From positions 1,116,001-1,180,000 of the forward strand of contig NC_089445.1 of NCBI RefSeq assembly GCF_026210795.1: a stretch of DNA of 64,000 nt, in the 5' to 3' direction. Position 1 is the first letter of the stretch. Each line of letters starts with the position of its first letter. Below are positions 46,994-58,749 of the stretch, piece after piece. A program made the translations under genes and the position numbers. Under the pieces are notes generated by a model. The model did no database searches. It was not told the origin of the DNA and saw nothing but the letters and a program-made list of their open reading frames with translations. The stretch comes from Rhizophagus irregularis (Eukaryota; Glomeromycota; Glomeromycetes; Glomerales; Glomeraceae).

Positions 46994-47118
46994 TGAATAT
47001 CTCATGATCTACCAGTCCAATTTGAACGATCATTTTTTTATTTTGAAGAACTCAATAAGAGCTATCAAACAAAAAAAGATGGCTCAAATCTGATCACTAG
47101 ATCATGAAATAATTGTAA
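46994..47118. repeat. Solo palindromic module (GATCTA...CTAGATC type)
   Basis: Left arm 'CATGATCTACCAGTCCAATTT' style text and right arm 'AAATCTGATCACTAGATCATG' pair imperfectly around 'GAACTCAATAAGAGCTAT'. The layout resembles the modules inside the 45.8 and 52.8 kb elements but has no pogo-type ends. Confidence 0.55.
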
Positions 47119-47405
47119 AATATCCCTCTAGGTACTATACAATTTTATGAAATTTTTCAAGAGAAGTACTATGTATAAGGAAAATTAATAGAGAGATTTT
47201 CTTTTAAATATGAAATTAATTAATATACTAATAAATACACATTTTAAAAATATGTTATGTTAATTGTAAAATTAACAAAATTAATTGAAATTATTTGTTT
47301 AAAGATCATGTGATATAATATAAAATTTGGAAATCTGTTCTCCCTTGTATTAGTCACATCAGCTCCAGTCACATGAATTTATTTGTTATTTACCAGTTAT
47401 CATTA

Positions 47406-47990
47406 CAGTCAACTTCTTTTATAGTCATTCTCATTATAATCACATTCTATTATATAGTTATACCAGTTGGATGTTCAAAATATTTTATTATTAAAATCTA
47501 TCCTATATAGTCACAATCCATCTATAGTTACTATCACACCTATTTTCAAAAATCTCATATTAAAAAGTACTGTTTATAGTTACAGTTATGTAAAAAATAT
47601 AATAAATTGCTTAGTATCCAATGATCATAGAAAGTTATAACACAGCTCATTGGGATCATCTCATTGAGACAAATTGAATGGTAATAGTTTCATTTACAAT
47701 TACTGGCTGATGAGATATTTGGTAAAATGTCAAAAATCAGCATTTTAATATTTCTTGATTTACGTTTACTGCACCACTAGACATTTTGCTTAATTTTTTG
47801 GCATCTAGTAATTGTAAAAAGATGATTAATAGCTCTTTAGAATTGTCTAATCAAGACGAATCAAATGGTGGTAAGATCATCTTTTTAGGTGCAATAGATC
47901 ATAACTTATCTAATAATTTATTATTTTAACATTTTTTTGTATAACTCACGATCTATCGCATCTAGAATAATGATCTTAGCACTACTGATT
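47406..47990 (+). mobile_element. Pogo/Tigger-like element, old 3'-truncated copy
   Basis: Begins 'CAGTCAACTTCTTTTATAG' after TA and follows copy 2 (52822) through the subterminal region and two modules (about 47645 and 47840), with many transitions. Similarity fades near 47990 and no right terminus is found. Confidence 0.75.
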
Positions 47991-48146
47991 TTTTATAATA
48001 TTTTCATGCAAATATTATGTGGTGTAATTTAAACATCTTGGTCAAATAAACTGGCCTTTATTGAATAAGTAAATTTGTTTAATAAGTATAAAACTACTTG
48101 GATATAAATTTTCACCAAGCTAGCTTGAATATTTGTGAAGTTATAG

Positions 48147-48530
48147 TAAAGATGTAATATGTAATTATTTTTAGAAGGTTATAAAGTTGCAACTATTACA
48201 ACATACATACAATACTTTTGTTATAATTACAACATAATATTATAATTGTTATATAGTATTATAATTACTACTAATATTGTAATTATTATATAATGTTATA
48301 ATTATTTCCAATTATACAAATATGTATTATAATATATTAATCATTTCTTTTTATGATGATATTTGTTCTATAAAAACTTATTTTTGTAATTTTTATTTTT
48401 CAAAAAGGAAATTTTTGAACAATTATAAGTGTTGTAATATTATAACACTTTAACTTTAAAAGTAGTAATAGGTTGCAACTCTTACTATTACAACACAGGA
48501 TAGTAATTATCAATTACATACTATATCTTT
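48147..48530 (-). mobile_element. TAAAGATGTA MITE, copy 1 (384 bp, 9-bp target duplication)
   Basis: Ends 'TAAAGATGTAATATGTAATT' and inverse 'AAAGATATAGTATGTAATT'. Flanked by 'AAGTTATAG' (48138-48146) and 'AAGTTATAC' (48531-48539), a 9-bp target duplication with one mismatch. It is an inverted relative of the element at 57942. The interior is rich in 'GTTGTAAT'/'ATTACAAC' words. Mutator-like ends are possible given the 9-bp duplication. Confidence 0.8.
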
Positions 48531-48952
48531 AAGTTATACTTATTTTTTGCAATAGAACTTACTATACGCGTATATATTTTTTTATTTTGTAACATAATTT
48601 CAGCACTTTAGTTAAACTAAACTAACTTTTGTCAATACATAAAATTATTTAGTAGGTCTACTGAATATTAAATTTTGTTAATTAATTTGAATATTTATAA
48701 ATGAATAAAGTATTTCTAGGTTTTCTATAAAAATTTTTTGTATTTTATTTTTTATTAAATTTAATAAAAATAATCTGTGATTATAAGGAAGAAAATAATC
48801 AGCAGATTATGAACAAACTTAAAGTATTATTCCAGCACCTGCTCAATTATAATAGATGAACTTTTGAGAAATTTATGCAAAACATAGAAAAGAATTATAG
48901 AGAGTATGTTAATGCAAATAAAAAAATGTGAAGTAAAATTAAGGATCTAGCA

Positions 48953-49394
48953 TTTTCGCCAAATACCGTCACCAATCAGGCAGTTTGCTAACTTTTGATC
49001 CAGTGATCAGAAAAAGATGAAATATAGCTCATTGGAATCGTCTCAACAAGACGAATCTAATGGTAGTAAAATCGCATTTCTATGATTAATACTTGATGAG
49101 AAATTAAGTAAAATATAAAAATGAAAATGTATCATTTATATTTTATTTAATTTTGTATTAACTATTAATCCTAGAGATGCGATTTTACTACCATTAGATT
49201 CGTCATGTTGAGACGATTCCAATGAGCTATATTTCATCTTTTTCTGATCACTGGATCAAAAGTTAGCAAACTGCCTGATTGGTGACGGTATTTGGCGAAA
49301 ATGCCAATCAGGCACCAATCAGTCACCAATCAGTCACCAATCAGCTACCTGATTGGTAACCGATTGGTGCCTGATTTTTCACTTTTCGACCTGT
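48953..49394. mobile_element. Fold-back element, copy 1 (left-truncated)
   Basis: Two near-identical inverted arms ('GTTTGCTAACTTTTGATCCA' ... inverse at about 49250) meet near 49125, each with the palindromic module ('GGAATCGTCTCAACAAGACG' / inverse). The right end runs 'CACTTTTCGACCTGT' as in copy 2, but the matching left terminus is missing. The right flank also holds a run of 'CACCAATCAG' repeats. Confidence 0.8.
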
Positions 49395-50030
49395 GTATAT
49401 TGTATGTTTTATGAATTTTAATCTTTATCCAATCTTTGCCTTTTACAACTAATAAATGGAAATTTTATTTATATATTCGTATTACTCATTGATTATTGTA
49501 ATAAGACCTAATTCTTGAAGATACTCAGGAATAACTATATATAGGTCTTTGTATTACTAAATATACCTTAATACAATCTGATTCTCTTCACATAACTCTT
49601 TCTTGAGTGCCATTATAGAAGAATTTAATATGTTTTTTATATTGTACGTATTGTACTTCAATTGCAAAGCCATATTCTGGGTAATAAATATCAAGTTCTA
49701 ATCCTATGGGACATTCTGGTATTTTGAAAAAATTAGGTTTGCAGATTAGTGAAGAAGGACCAAGATATCTTGTTAAAATCTTATGACATAGCTTTTTTCT
49801 TTTATATTTTAGGCAGAATGGGCATTACAAGTTTAAATATTTAACGTTATCAAAAGCAGCAAACCATCTATACTTTTTATCACACATCTATAAAGGGCGT
49901 GCCAGAAATCAGCTGATATGTCTCATTTAGTAGCCTTAACCTCTCCACCCCTACCTGATTGAAATCTGATTGGCTAAAAAAATTATTACTATTAAATATT
50001 AAATATTATATATAATAATTAGTATTATAT

Positions 50031-50168
50031 AATTATCTTGGCTTCTAATGATTCTATTTGAACAAACTTTTTTTTGTTTTGCAAAGCTAGATTTGTAGAA
50101 CTAAATGGGTGCTATAAATTAAAAAAAAGTTTATTAATAAAATTGGACTACTAGAAGTCAAGATAATT
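50031..50168. repeat. Hairpin element AATTATCTTG, unit 1
   Basis: 'AATTATCTTGGCTTCTA' is inverted at the right as 'TAGAAGTCAAGATAATT', arms around 17 bp with one mismatch. The interior carries 'CTATTTGAACAAACTTT' and 'GGTGCTATAAATTAAA', echoing the module at 46994. Confidence 0.75.
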
Positions 50169-50198
50169 GCATTATAATAATTATTATAATATAAATAC

Positions 50199-50325
50199 AA
50201 TTATCTTGGCTTCTAGTAATTCAATTTGAACAAACTCTTTTTTTGGTTTGTAAAGTTAGATTTATAGAACTAAATGAGAGTTATGAATTAAATTAAAATT
50301 TATTAAAATTGGATCACTAGAAGTA
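50199..50325. repeat. Hairpin element AATTATCTTG, unit 2
   Basis: A direct second copy of the unit at 50031, ~30 bp away. Its left arm is intact; the right arm ends 'GGATCACTAGAAG' and has lost the 'TCAAGATAATT' part. Confidence 0.65.
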
Positions 50326-51089
50326 GCATCATAGTAATTATATATAAAAATAATTAAATTAGTACTTATATAGTTTAATGCAAAAAGATTTGTACCTCAA
50401 AAAACGTCAATAAAAAATTTATTTTATTAATAAACTTTATTTTTTTTTATATAAATCTCATCAGTACATATTCAAAAATATTATAATACCATTATTATAT
50501 TAAATCATGTATCATCCTCAGATTCACTATAATCATCAGATTTTTTATCAATTAATTATATATCATTGTCAACCTTTTAAGCACTTTACTTTAAAATTTA
50601 ATTATAAATTTTAAATTAATTTTTATTTTTAAATGCATTTAAAAATGTATTCAAATAGACAACAAATTTAAATGCAAACTTAATTTTGCAATTTCATGTT
50701 TATAACTGTCCAAATACCTTTAATTGGCTGGAATTTGTAATAATAAATTATATAAAAAACTTCATAATCATGTTGTTTTTCTATTTTAATACAAAAAAAT
50801 GATAACTTTTCCTTGTATATTTAAATCAACTCCAATAGTTCTGGCTTTTGTATTCATTAGAAAAGTTTCTTATTTTTCTGTGATTGAAGTTGAAATAAAT
50901 CATCCAAGTGTTTTATGTGGTATAAATGTACATTTATTTAAGTCTAATATAATGCTTCCAATTGTATTCTTAATACATCTAGTATCTCAGCAACTCATTT
51001 GTATAATTTAAACTTCAAATGACTTTCTTCTGTAAAATTATTAGTTTTAAAAGAATAATTGTGCATACTTAATATTAACATTAACCCTT

Positions 51090-51248
51090 ATTATAACGAA
51101 CTTTAGGATCCAGATCTCAACTTCACTATAAGACTATAGTGAAGATTTTAAGAAATTTGAATGGTTAATTCATTATAGTGAGGGAAATTTATTATAATTG
51201 TCTGAAAAATTCACTATAATAAGGGTTCGCTATATCAAAGTTTGACTG
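51090..51248. mobile_element. Partial pogo-type MITE ending GTTTGACTGTA
   Basis: The right end read inverted is 'CAGTCAAACTTTGATATAG' followed by 'CGAACCCTTATTATAGTGAA'. The left side has 'AACCCTTATTATAACGAACTTT' but no CAGTC terminus, so it is truncated or diverged. Confidence 0.55.
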
Positions 51249-51249
51249 T

Positions 51250-52820
51250 ATTAATTTTTCATTATCAACTAATGGTCTACTCTTTGTTTTGAGAAAGAAG
51301 GAAGCATCATATAATAAAAAAATTTTAGCAGTAAATTTGGATAATTATATCCTAATAAATATGTAAATCTCAGCCTGTTATATTTAATTATACAAAATTT
51401 TTCCATAGTGTAAATCTTATCCTTTTTTAGTGAGGTACATATTTTTTTACACTAGACTATATTTATATTTAGATATATAAAAGTCATGTGATATATATAG
51501 ACCTGATTTGACCTCCACCCTCTTTTAAATCAGCTGATTTTTAGCATACCCTAATGAATATCAAAATTCTAATCAGCAAATATTAGTAAATTAAATTATA
51601 AATCTAATTTATAAACTATCTAAAATATTAGTAATTCTACTAATATTCTAATAGAAATAGTTTAGCAATTAACTAATAATCAATGCTTTAATGAAAAATA
51701 TACAATTAACTAAATCAACGAATGTAATTATTACAAAGAGTTTTAAAATTTAATAATAATAAATTAGAATTAGCATAATTACTTTTGGTAAATATGAGAT
51801 ATACTAAAGATCAAATACTGAAAAATCTTTTTAAAATATTTACAAAAAAAAGCATTGAATTATATTAAAGTTACAATTTATTACAAAGCTTTTATAAATT
51901 CAGAAAATATTCAAAAAAATAAATCAGGTTTAAAAAAACATATTTTTCTTTAAAAAAAAATTTAAATCATTATATAAAAAAGTTAATAAATATAATTAAT
52001 TATATAAACAAATTAAATTAAAAGTAAAAAATCTATTAAAATTAGTTAAAAGTAATTTGCTTTAAAAAATAAAAATAAATATATATTTTAATAATAATAA
52101 ATTAAAAGTTTATCAAATTAGATAAATATTTTACCAATTTGCAATTAAATATATATATAATATATTAATAAAGAATCAAATAAATAGTTTTCAGTTTATA
52201 TTCTTATAAAATGGTATAAAAAAGTTAATTTAAAAAAGCAATGTAAAGTAATAAATCACATTTGGAATAATGGCAGATAAATCTATTTATAAAGATTACA
52301 AATTATTCATAGAAGTTTGCTATTTATTGCTGACTGTGATTATTACCGATATCCCATGATTTTTTAATTTTAGCCAGAATTAAATGATTAATATAGAAAT
52401 TGTTTTTTTTGAAATATTGTATAACTCATTTCCAATTTTTATGAGAAATAAAATTGCCTTTTTGGTTTATAAAATTTGGCTAAAATTATGGAATATAACA
52501 AATAAGGGTGAAAATAGGATTTTTTATACTAAAAAAATTCAAGTCCTTAGAATATATAGTAAAAACAGAAAATTACATGATACTGGCAACTGAATTGAAC
52601 TGAATTGAACTGAAGTTTAGCTCAGTCTAATTTAAAAAATTTCAAGTTGCAATCCAGTTTAATTTAAAAATTCCAATTTGTAAAATTTATAAAATCAGTA
52701 AAACTAATAGAATTTTACAAATTTTAATATTCAATTTTACTTTCAGCTGGAGTTTCATTTTGGAATGATTGGCTAAAAGCCAAATCCTGAAATTATTCTG
52801 AAATTGCCAAGTTTATAATT
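51250..52820. other. AT-rich, CpG-poor, gene-free stretch
   Basis: No ORF with a family motif. 52585-52610 has short 'GAATTGAACT' tandem repeats. The same Asn/Ile/Leu-biased composition continues either side of the element at 52822. Confidence 0.45.
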
Positions 52821-52821
52821 A

Positions 52822-53927
52822 CAGTCAACTCCCTCTATAGTCACTCCCATTATAGTCACATTCTACTATATAGTCACACCAGTTGAATGTTCAAAACACT
52901 TTATTATTAAAATTTATCCTATATAGTCACAATCTATCTATAGTCACTATCACACCTATCCTCAAAAATCTTATATTAAAAAGAACCGTTTATAATCACA
53001 GTTATATAAAGAATATATTAAATAACTTGGCATCTAATAATCGTACAAAGATGTACCATAGCTTGTTAGAATCGTCTCACTGAGACGAATCGAATGGTGG
53101 TAGTTTTATCCTTTTACGATCACTGGCTGATGAGTTATTCAACAAAATGTTAAGCATCGGCATTATTATATTCCTTGATTTACGTTTACTGCGCCATTTA
53201 ACATTTTGCTAAATATCTCGGTACCTAGTGATTGTAAAAAGACAATTAATAGCTCGTTGGAATCGCCTCATCAAGACGAATCGAATGGTGGTAAGCACAT
53301 CTCTCTATGATCAATATTGACGGAGTTACTACTTAAAAACTATTTAATATTTTTTAATTTCGGAAATTGATCTAGTGATTGGATTTCGATGTATTTTATA
53401 CCATTAGATTCGTCGCATCAAGACGAATCGAATGGTAGTAAGATAGTTTCTCTAGGATCAATATTGGAAGAGTTATTACACAAAAACCATTAATATTTTT
53501 TAATTTCGGAAATTAATCTAGTGATTGGATTTCGATGTATTTTATACCATTAGAACCGTCTCATCAAGACGAATCGAATGGTAGTAAGATAGTCTCTCTA
53601 GGATCAATATTGGCAGAGTTATTACACAAAAACCATTAATATTTTTTAATTTCGGAAATTAATCTAGTGATTGGATTTCGATGTATTTTATACCATTAGA
53701 ACCGTCTCATCAAGACGAATCGAATGGCGGTAAGATCATCTCTCTACGATTAATATTGGAGGAGTTACGATACAATAAAGTTTTAAGTATAATTTTGGCT
53801 AAAATTATGTTAATTTTTGGCCGGAATTATGATGTACTAATATAAGAAATTTTTTATATAGTCACATTTCTTTATAATCACCAAATATGGACTATCCCAA
53901 ATGTGTGACTATAAAGAGAGTTGACTG
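52822..53927 (+). mobile_element. Pogo/Tigger-like non-autonomous element with palindromic modules, copy 2 (1106 bp)
   Basis: Inverted relative to copy 1 (45795). Starts 'CAGTCAACTCCCTCTATAG', ends 'GAGAGTTGACTG', TA both sides (52820-52821, 53928-53929). Contains five modules (about 53064, 53257, 53400, 53550, 53694). The last three are near-identical ~147-bp tandem copies, against two in copy 1, which explains the length difference. No transposase. Confidence 0.88.
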
Positions 53928-54210
53928 TATTATATTATATTAATATAATATTATTTATTCACTAATAATAAATAAAAAATAAAATAACATTTATATTTAT
54001 TAAATTTTATAATTATTTATTCAAAAATAGTAATATAATATTATTAAAATAAGCTGAATTTTCAAATTATAGCCAGTTTATTTAACTTAAAAGTTTTAAA
54101 TTACAGTCTGATTTAACTTAAAAATTTTTAAGTTGCAGTTTAATTTAATTTAACTTAAGATTTTATTAATTTAGTTTAACTTTAATTTCAAGTATGATTT
54201 AAACCAGATT

Positions 54211-54452
54211 AAGGTTGCTTGTCTAAACCTCTTCAAAATCCTACGATTAGTTTCGTCAAAATTTTACTATAGATTTATTATAGTTTCGGCAGAGTTTCGG
54301 CAGTTTCGGCATTTATAATAAGTTTCGGCAGTTTCGCATTTCTCCAAAGTTTCGCCAGTTTTTTAATATAACTTTAATATAGTTTCGGCAGAATTTCGCT
54401 TTTCGGCGAAACGCCATCTTGCCTAAACCCCTAGGTTTCGGCAAGCAACCTT
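54211..54452. mobile_element. AAGGTTGCTTG MITE, copy 1 (242 bp, perfect 10-bp target duplication)
   Basis: Ends 'AAGGTTGCTTGTCTAAACC' and inverse 'AAGGTTGCTTGCCGAAACC'. 'AAACCAGATT' stands directly on both sides (54201-54210, 54453-54462). The interior repeats 'AGTTTCGGCAG'. A second copy is at 62442. An 8-11-bp duplication would suit a Mutator-type origin. Confidence 0.88.
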
Positions 54453-54823
54453 AAACCAGATTTTTAACAATTCTAATTTTTTAATCTATCTATATGCTAA
54501 ATATAAGTAATAGATAATAATATCATATATATCTAAAATAAAAATAGAGCTATAGTTTTATTTAATAAAAAAAAATAAAATAAATTTATTTAAATTTCTT
54601 GTAAAATGTTTGATGATTACATCCTATTAAATGAATATAGCTTATGATAATTTGTTTATATAGATAGTATATAAACTTAATATCAATAAAGCATATATAG
54701 ATCATTAAAAAAAATCAAATTTTTTGTGAAATACATTTAACATATATTATGATAATAAATTAAAATTTTTGGAAAATTAAAAGTAAATACTAGTTTTTTA
54801 AATTAAAATACCTTTTTAATTTA

Positions 54824-54825
<2 letters not shown>

Positions 54826-54858
<33 letters not shown>
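54826..54858. repeat. TA microsatellite
   Basis: Uninterrupted TA repeats, about 16 units. Confidence 0.95.
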
Positions 54859-54860
<2 letters not shown>

Positions 54861-54869
54861 ATTGCGGTG

Positions 54870-56855
54870 AATTTATGAAATTTGGCAAAAATCTTGCTGT
54901 GCCCTCAGGAATTAAAATTGACTTACAGAAACATTAAGCTTTTTCCTAAAAAATGTCAAATATGACGCACCTTTAACACCGGAAAAATTGATTAAATAAC
55001 GAAAAAATTGGTTAGACGCAAGATTTGGGATACAAAAAATTTTTTAGAGCTTATTTTTGACTGTTTACTAATAAATTTGGGAAATTTGATGACTAAAAAA
55101 CTGTCAAATATTTATTTAATTTGACATGACAGATAAATTTAGGGTTTCATAAATCTGCCATGATGTTATTTGGCAATTTTATCAAGATTATAATGAAAAT
55201 GATAAAACAATTTAATAAATATAAAAATATCTTATATTTTAAAATTATATTTTCAATTATTTAATAAATAATTTTTAAAATTTTAAAAGTCTATATTTTA
55301 ATATTAACTTTATAAATTATAAGAAATAAAACAATTAATTCAAAATGTGATTTATATTAAAAAAATTAAATGAATAATAAATATATCTAAAATATATAGT
55401 ATAATTAATGGAAATTACTTTAGTCTTCAGAAAAAACTAATTATGGATTTTCTTATTAAATATAAAAAACAACTACAAACATTATATAATAATAGTAATA
55501 TTATAAAACTTTTATAAAATTAAAAAAGAAAAGCACATAAAAATTTTTAAAAGTTATTAATCTAATTTATATGATTTTTTTTCAACTTAAATTTAAAATT
55601 TAGGAAATTATAATTATTTTATAAGATGATGACTTTAAGAACTTTATTAATAAATTTGTAACTGAAATTAATAGTGTACTTAATTTATTAGAAATATAGA
55701 TGAAAATATAATTTTTATATTTACTATTAAATATATGCAAATTAAAAGAAAATTATAATTATATATTTGCATGTAATTATTTAAATACTATTATAAAATT
55801 ACCCTGAAAATATATTTCAAACTTTAAAGAATTATGCTATATAAAACAACTTAACTTAAATTTAAATGATTTTTACTTATATATAATATTAAATAATCTA
55901 TTATTTAAAAAAAAATTTATATACAAATTTTCATTATTATATAAATTTATTAAATCTTATTTCAAATTTACTATATTATTATATATTAATAGCAAATTGA
56001 ATTTTTTGTATTTTTTATTTATTTTATTTTATTTATTATATTTGGATAATATTTTAAATCATATTTGTTGAATAATTTTATATTTTTAATTATATTAAAT
56101 TTACATAGAAAAAAAAAATAAAAATAAAAAGAATAAAAAATATTAATAAAGATAATAACTTAAATTATAGAGTCAAAGAAGTTAATATATTATTTGATAA
56201 ATTATTTATTAAAAAAAAAGAAATTATGAATATAATATAATTATTAAATTTTTAAAAATTTACAATAAATAATTTATAAATTACTATTAAAACATATGCG
56301 CTAATTCTTGAAATCTAATTTTTTTACACAAAAATAATTTTATTAAAGCAAATATAAATTATTATTTATATAAGAATAATAAATTTATACTAGATAATGC
56401 AAAAAAAAACTAATTAATTATATAATTTTTGATTTTTTTTTAATATAAGATATCATTAAAATTTAAAAGATCAAATATAACTCTCATGACAAAATCATTG
56501 ATAATTTTTCGTAAAAATAAGCTATATAAATAAATTTATATTCGTTTGAAAGAGAAAATCAAGATTTATCTAATGAATCTAAAATCAAGTGAATTGAATC
56601 ACTAGTTGTTCAGTAATCACATTCAGTATATTTATTAAATTTTATCTAAATTTGATCATTAATTACTTCACATGTAATGATTCAATTTGAATGATCTTTG
56701 CTCTTTAAGGTAATGGCAACTTTATCTTTAAAATAAATTTAAAATAATTCGTTTAATATATATAGATGTTCAGGAATCATCAATTATATTATTAATATAA
56801 AATTTTATAAATTAGATAAAATCTGATATAAAAAAATTTATTAAATACCTGTAGA
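54870..56855. other. Gene-free AT-rich region
   Basis: 54870-55180 has somewhat more complex sequence without a recognisable ORF. 55180-56560 is close to pure A/T with homopolymer runs. 56575-56710 shows a degenerate palindromic module ('GAATCACTAG' ... 'GATTCAATTTGAATGATC'). Confidence 0.45.
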
Positions 56856-57489
56856 TGTACACTTTCTGGTAAAAAGTATCTGACCACCCTGTCAATCATT
56901 GCTGATTATTTCCATTAAAATTAAAATTACGCCAATATTAACTATGCAAATATAAACAATTTTTTTTCCATGTAGCTAATACCTTCGGCTACCCAAAAAT
57001 AAAAAAAAAAATTTGTAAAAATGCTCAAAAAGCACAAACTTACTGAATTTGAAAGAGAAGAGATTATTGGTCTTTAAAAAGGAGGTTATAGTGAACGAAA
57101 CATTAGTGAAATACTTGACTTCCCAAAAATAACTATCTATGACACTATAACGGATTACAAAAAATCAGAAAAAATTTCAGCTGCTTCATGTTCACCAAAC
57201 TTACAGAAAGAGATATAAAATGTATTGTAAGAATCGTTAAAGAAGATAAACAACAATCTTTGGCTGGATAAATAACAAAAAAATTTAATAATAGTTTACC
57301 AAATCCAGTATGTAATAGACTAATAGTACTATAAAGCATATTTTACATTCTGAAAAGTATTTTGGTAGGGCAGGGAAAAGAAAACCATTTGTTTTTAAGG
57401 CTAATTATAAAAAAAGGTTAGATTAGTATTGTAAAAGAAAAGAATAGGATACTGAATGGGATTTCATCATATGGAGTGATAAATCTTAT

Positions 57490-57635
57490 ATATGCTACCC
57501 AAATTATTTTGAACTGCCGTAATTATAAGTAAAATTCCAAATTCAATTATGGCATCCCAAATTATTTTGGCACTTTACATAGTAAATTATATATAAACTA
57601 AATGAATTATGACATCCCAAAATAATTTGGGCAGC
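57490..57635. mobile_element. Small MITE (ATGCTACCCAAATTATTTTG) nested in Tc1
   Basis: Left 'ATGCTACCCAAATTATTTTG' and right inverse 'ATGCTGCCCAAATTATTTTG' pair with one mismatch. A third copy of 'CATCCCAAATTATTTTGG' lies inside. It splits the transposase between 'WSDKS' and 'SCFLLFQND'. The text 'AATCTT' occurs on both sides and may be part of the target duplication. Confidence 0.75.
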
Positions 57636-57941
57636 ATGTATAATGAATCTTGCTTTTTATTATTTCAGAATGATGCACACCATTGGGTCTGGCGTAAACC
57701 ACATGAAAAATATGATGTTAATTGCTTGATTCTGACTGTAAAATCTGGAAATCAAGGAGTTATGGTATGGAAGTATTTCACAAAAAATCAACTTGGTCCT
57801 TTAATTCAAGTTTCTAGAAGTATTACAGGTTTAGTATATATTAACATATTAGAAAATCATCCTCTACCCTTTTATAATAATTTAAAAAACAATTTGCAAT
57901 ATTTTTTTCAAGATGACAATGCGCCAGTCCATAGAGCAAGA

Positions 57942-58326
57942 TAAAGATGTAGTATGTAATTGATAATTACTACCTTGTGTTATAATAGTAAGGGTTGCAA
58001 CCTATTACTACTTTTAAAGTTAAAGTGTTGTAATATATTACAACACTTATAATTGTTCAAAAATTTCCTTTTTGAAAAATAAAAATTACAAAAATAAGTT
58101 TTTATAGAACAAATATCAGCATAAAAGAAATAATTAATATATAATAATACATATTTATATAATTGGAAATAATTACAACACTATATAATAATTACAATAC
58201 TAGTAGTAATTATAATACTATATAATAATTATAATATTGTGTTGTAATTACAACAAAAGTGTTGTATGTATGTTGTAATAGTTGCAACTTTATAACCTTC
58301 TAAAAATAATTACATATTACATCTTT
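57942..58326 (+). mobile_element. TAAAGATGTA MITE, copy 2, nested in Tc1 (385 bp, perfect 9-bp target duplication)
   Basis: Flanked by 'AGAGCAAGA' at 57933-57941 and 58327-58335, duplicated from the transposase codons for 'RAR'. Ends 'TAAAGATGTAGTATGTAATT' and inverse 'AAAGATGTAATATGTAATT'. It is homologous along its full length to 48147-48530 in the opposite orientation. Confidence 0.9.
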
Positions 58327-58749
58327 AGAGCAAGAACAGTTTCACAATGGAAAGAGGATAATTCAATATCAACTATTCTGTGGCCTGCACAGAGCCTGAA
58401 TCTTAATCCGATTGAACATTTATGGGATGTTTTGGAAAGAAGAGTTTAGGCGCATAAACCTCATCCAAAAAATATTAAAGAATTAATGGTAGTTTTTAAA
58501 GAGAAATGGAATAACATTGAGTCCAAAATTTTAATTAATTTGGTTGATAGCATGCCAAGAAGGATTTAAGCTATTTTAGATAGCTGTGGTAACCCAACTA
58601 GATATTAATAAAAAATTTGAGTTTTTCTGAATAAAATGATATAAATTTTTTATAATGTTTATAAATAAATTGTTGAAAAATTAACCGTCAAAATATGTGT
58701 TTTAATTTTGCAAAGTTAAAGTGGTCAGATACTTTTTACCGGGAAGTGT

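Larger units (their letters stand above)
57021..58610 (+). pseudogene. Tc1 transposase, broken
   Basis: The start 'MLKKHKLTEFEREEIIGL' (57021) leads into a helix-turn-helix region and meets a stop soon after, followed by 'GGYSERNISEILDFP'. The catalytic core resumes with 'WDFIIWSDKSYI' (first Asp of DDE), is cut by a small insertion, and continues as 'HHWVWRKPHEKYDVNCLI', 'GVMVWKYFTKNQLGP' and 'FFQDDNAPVHRAR' (second Asp). It is cut again by the 385-bp element, then reads 'WPAQSLNLNPIEHLWDVLE' (Glu of DD34E). Additional stops occur ('ERRV*', 'RRI*'). Clearly non-functional. Confidence 0.88.
56860..58748 (+). mobile_element. Tc1-type DNA transposon, inactivated, with two nested insertions
   Basis: Terminal repeats: left 'CACTTTCTGGTAAAAAGTAT' plus 'CTGACCAC', right inverse 'CACTTCCCGGTAAAAAGTAT' plus 'CTGACCAC'; TA on each side. 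Removing the insertions at about 57490-57635 and 57942-58326 leaves roughly 1.35 kb, a normal Tc1 size. The single transposase gene inside is broken. Confidence 0.88.

Noticed and set aside
49300-49375. Regular CACCAATCAG repeats that look like a small CRISPR-type array
   Set aside because: They have no unique spacers of constant length, occur inside a fold-back element in a eukaryotic-type genome, and have no cas-like genes nearby.
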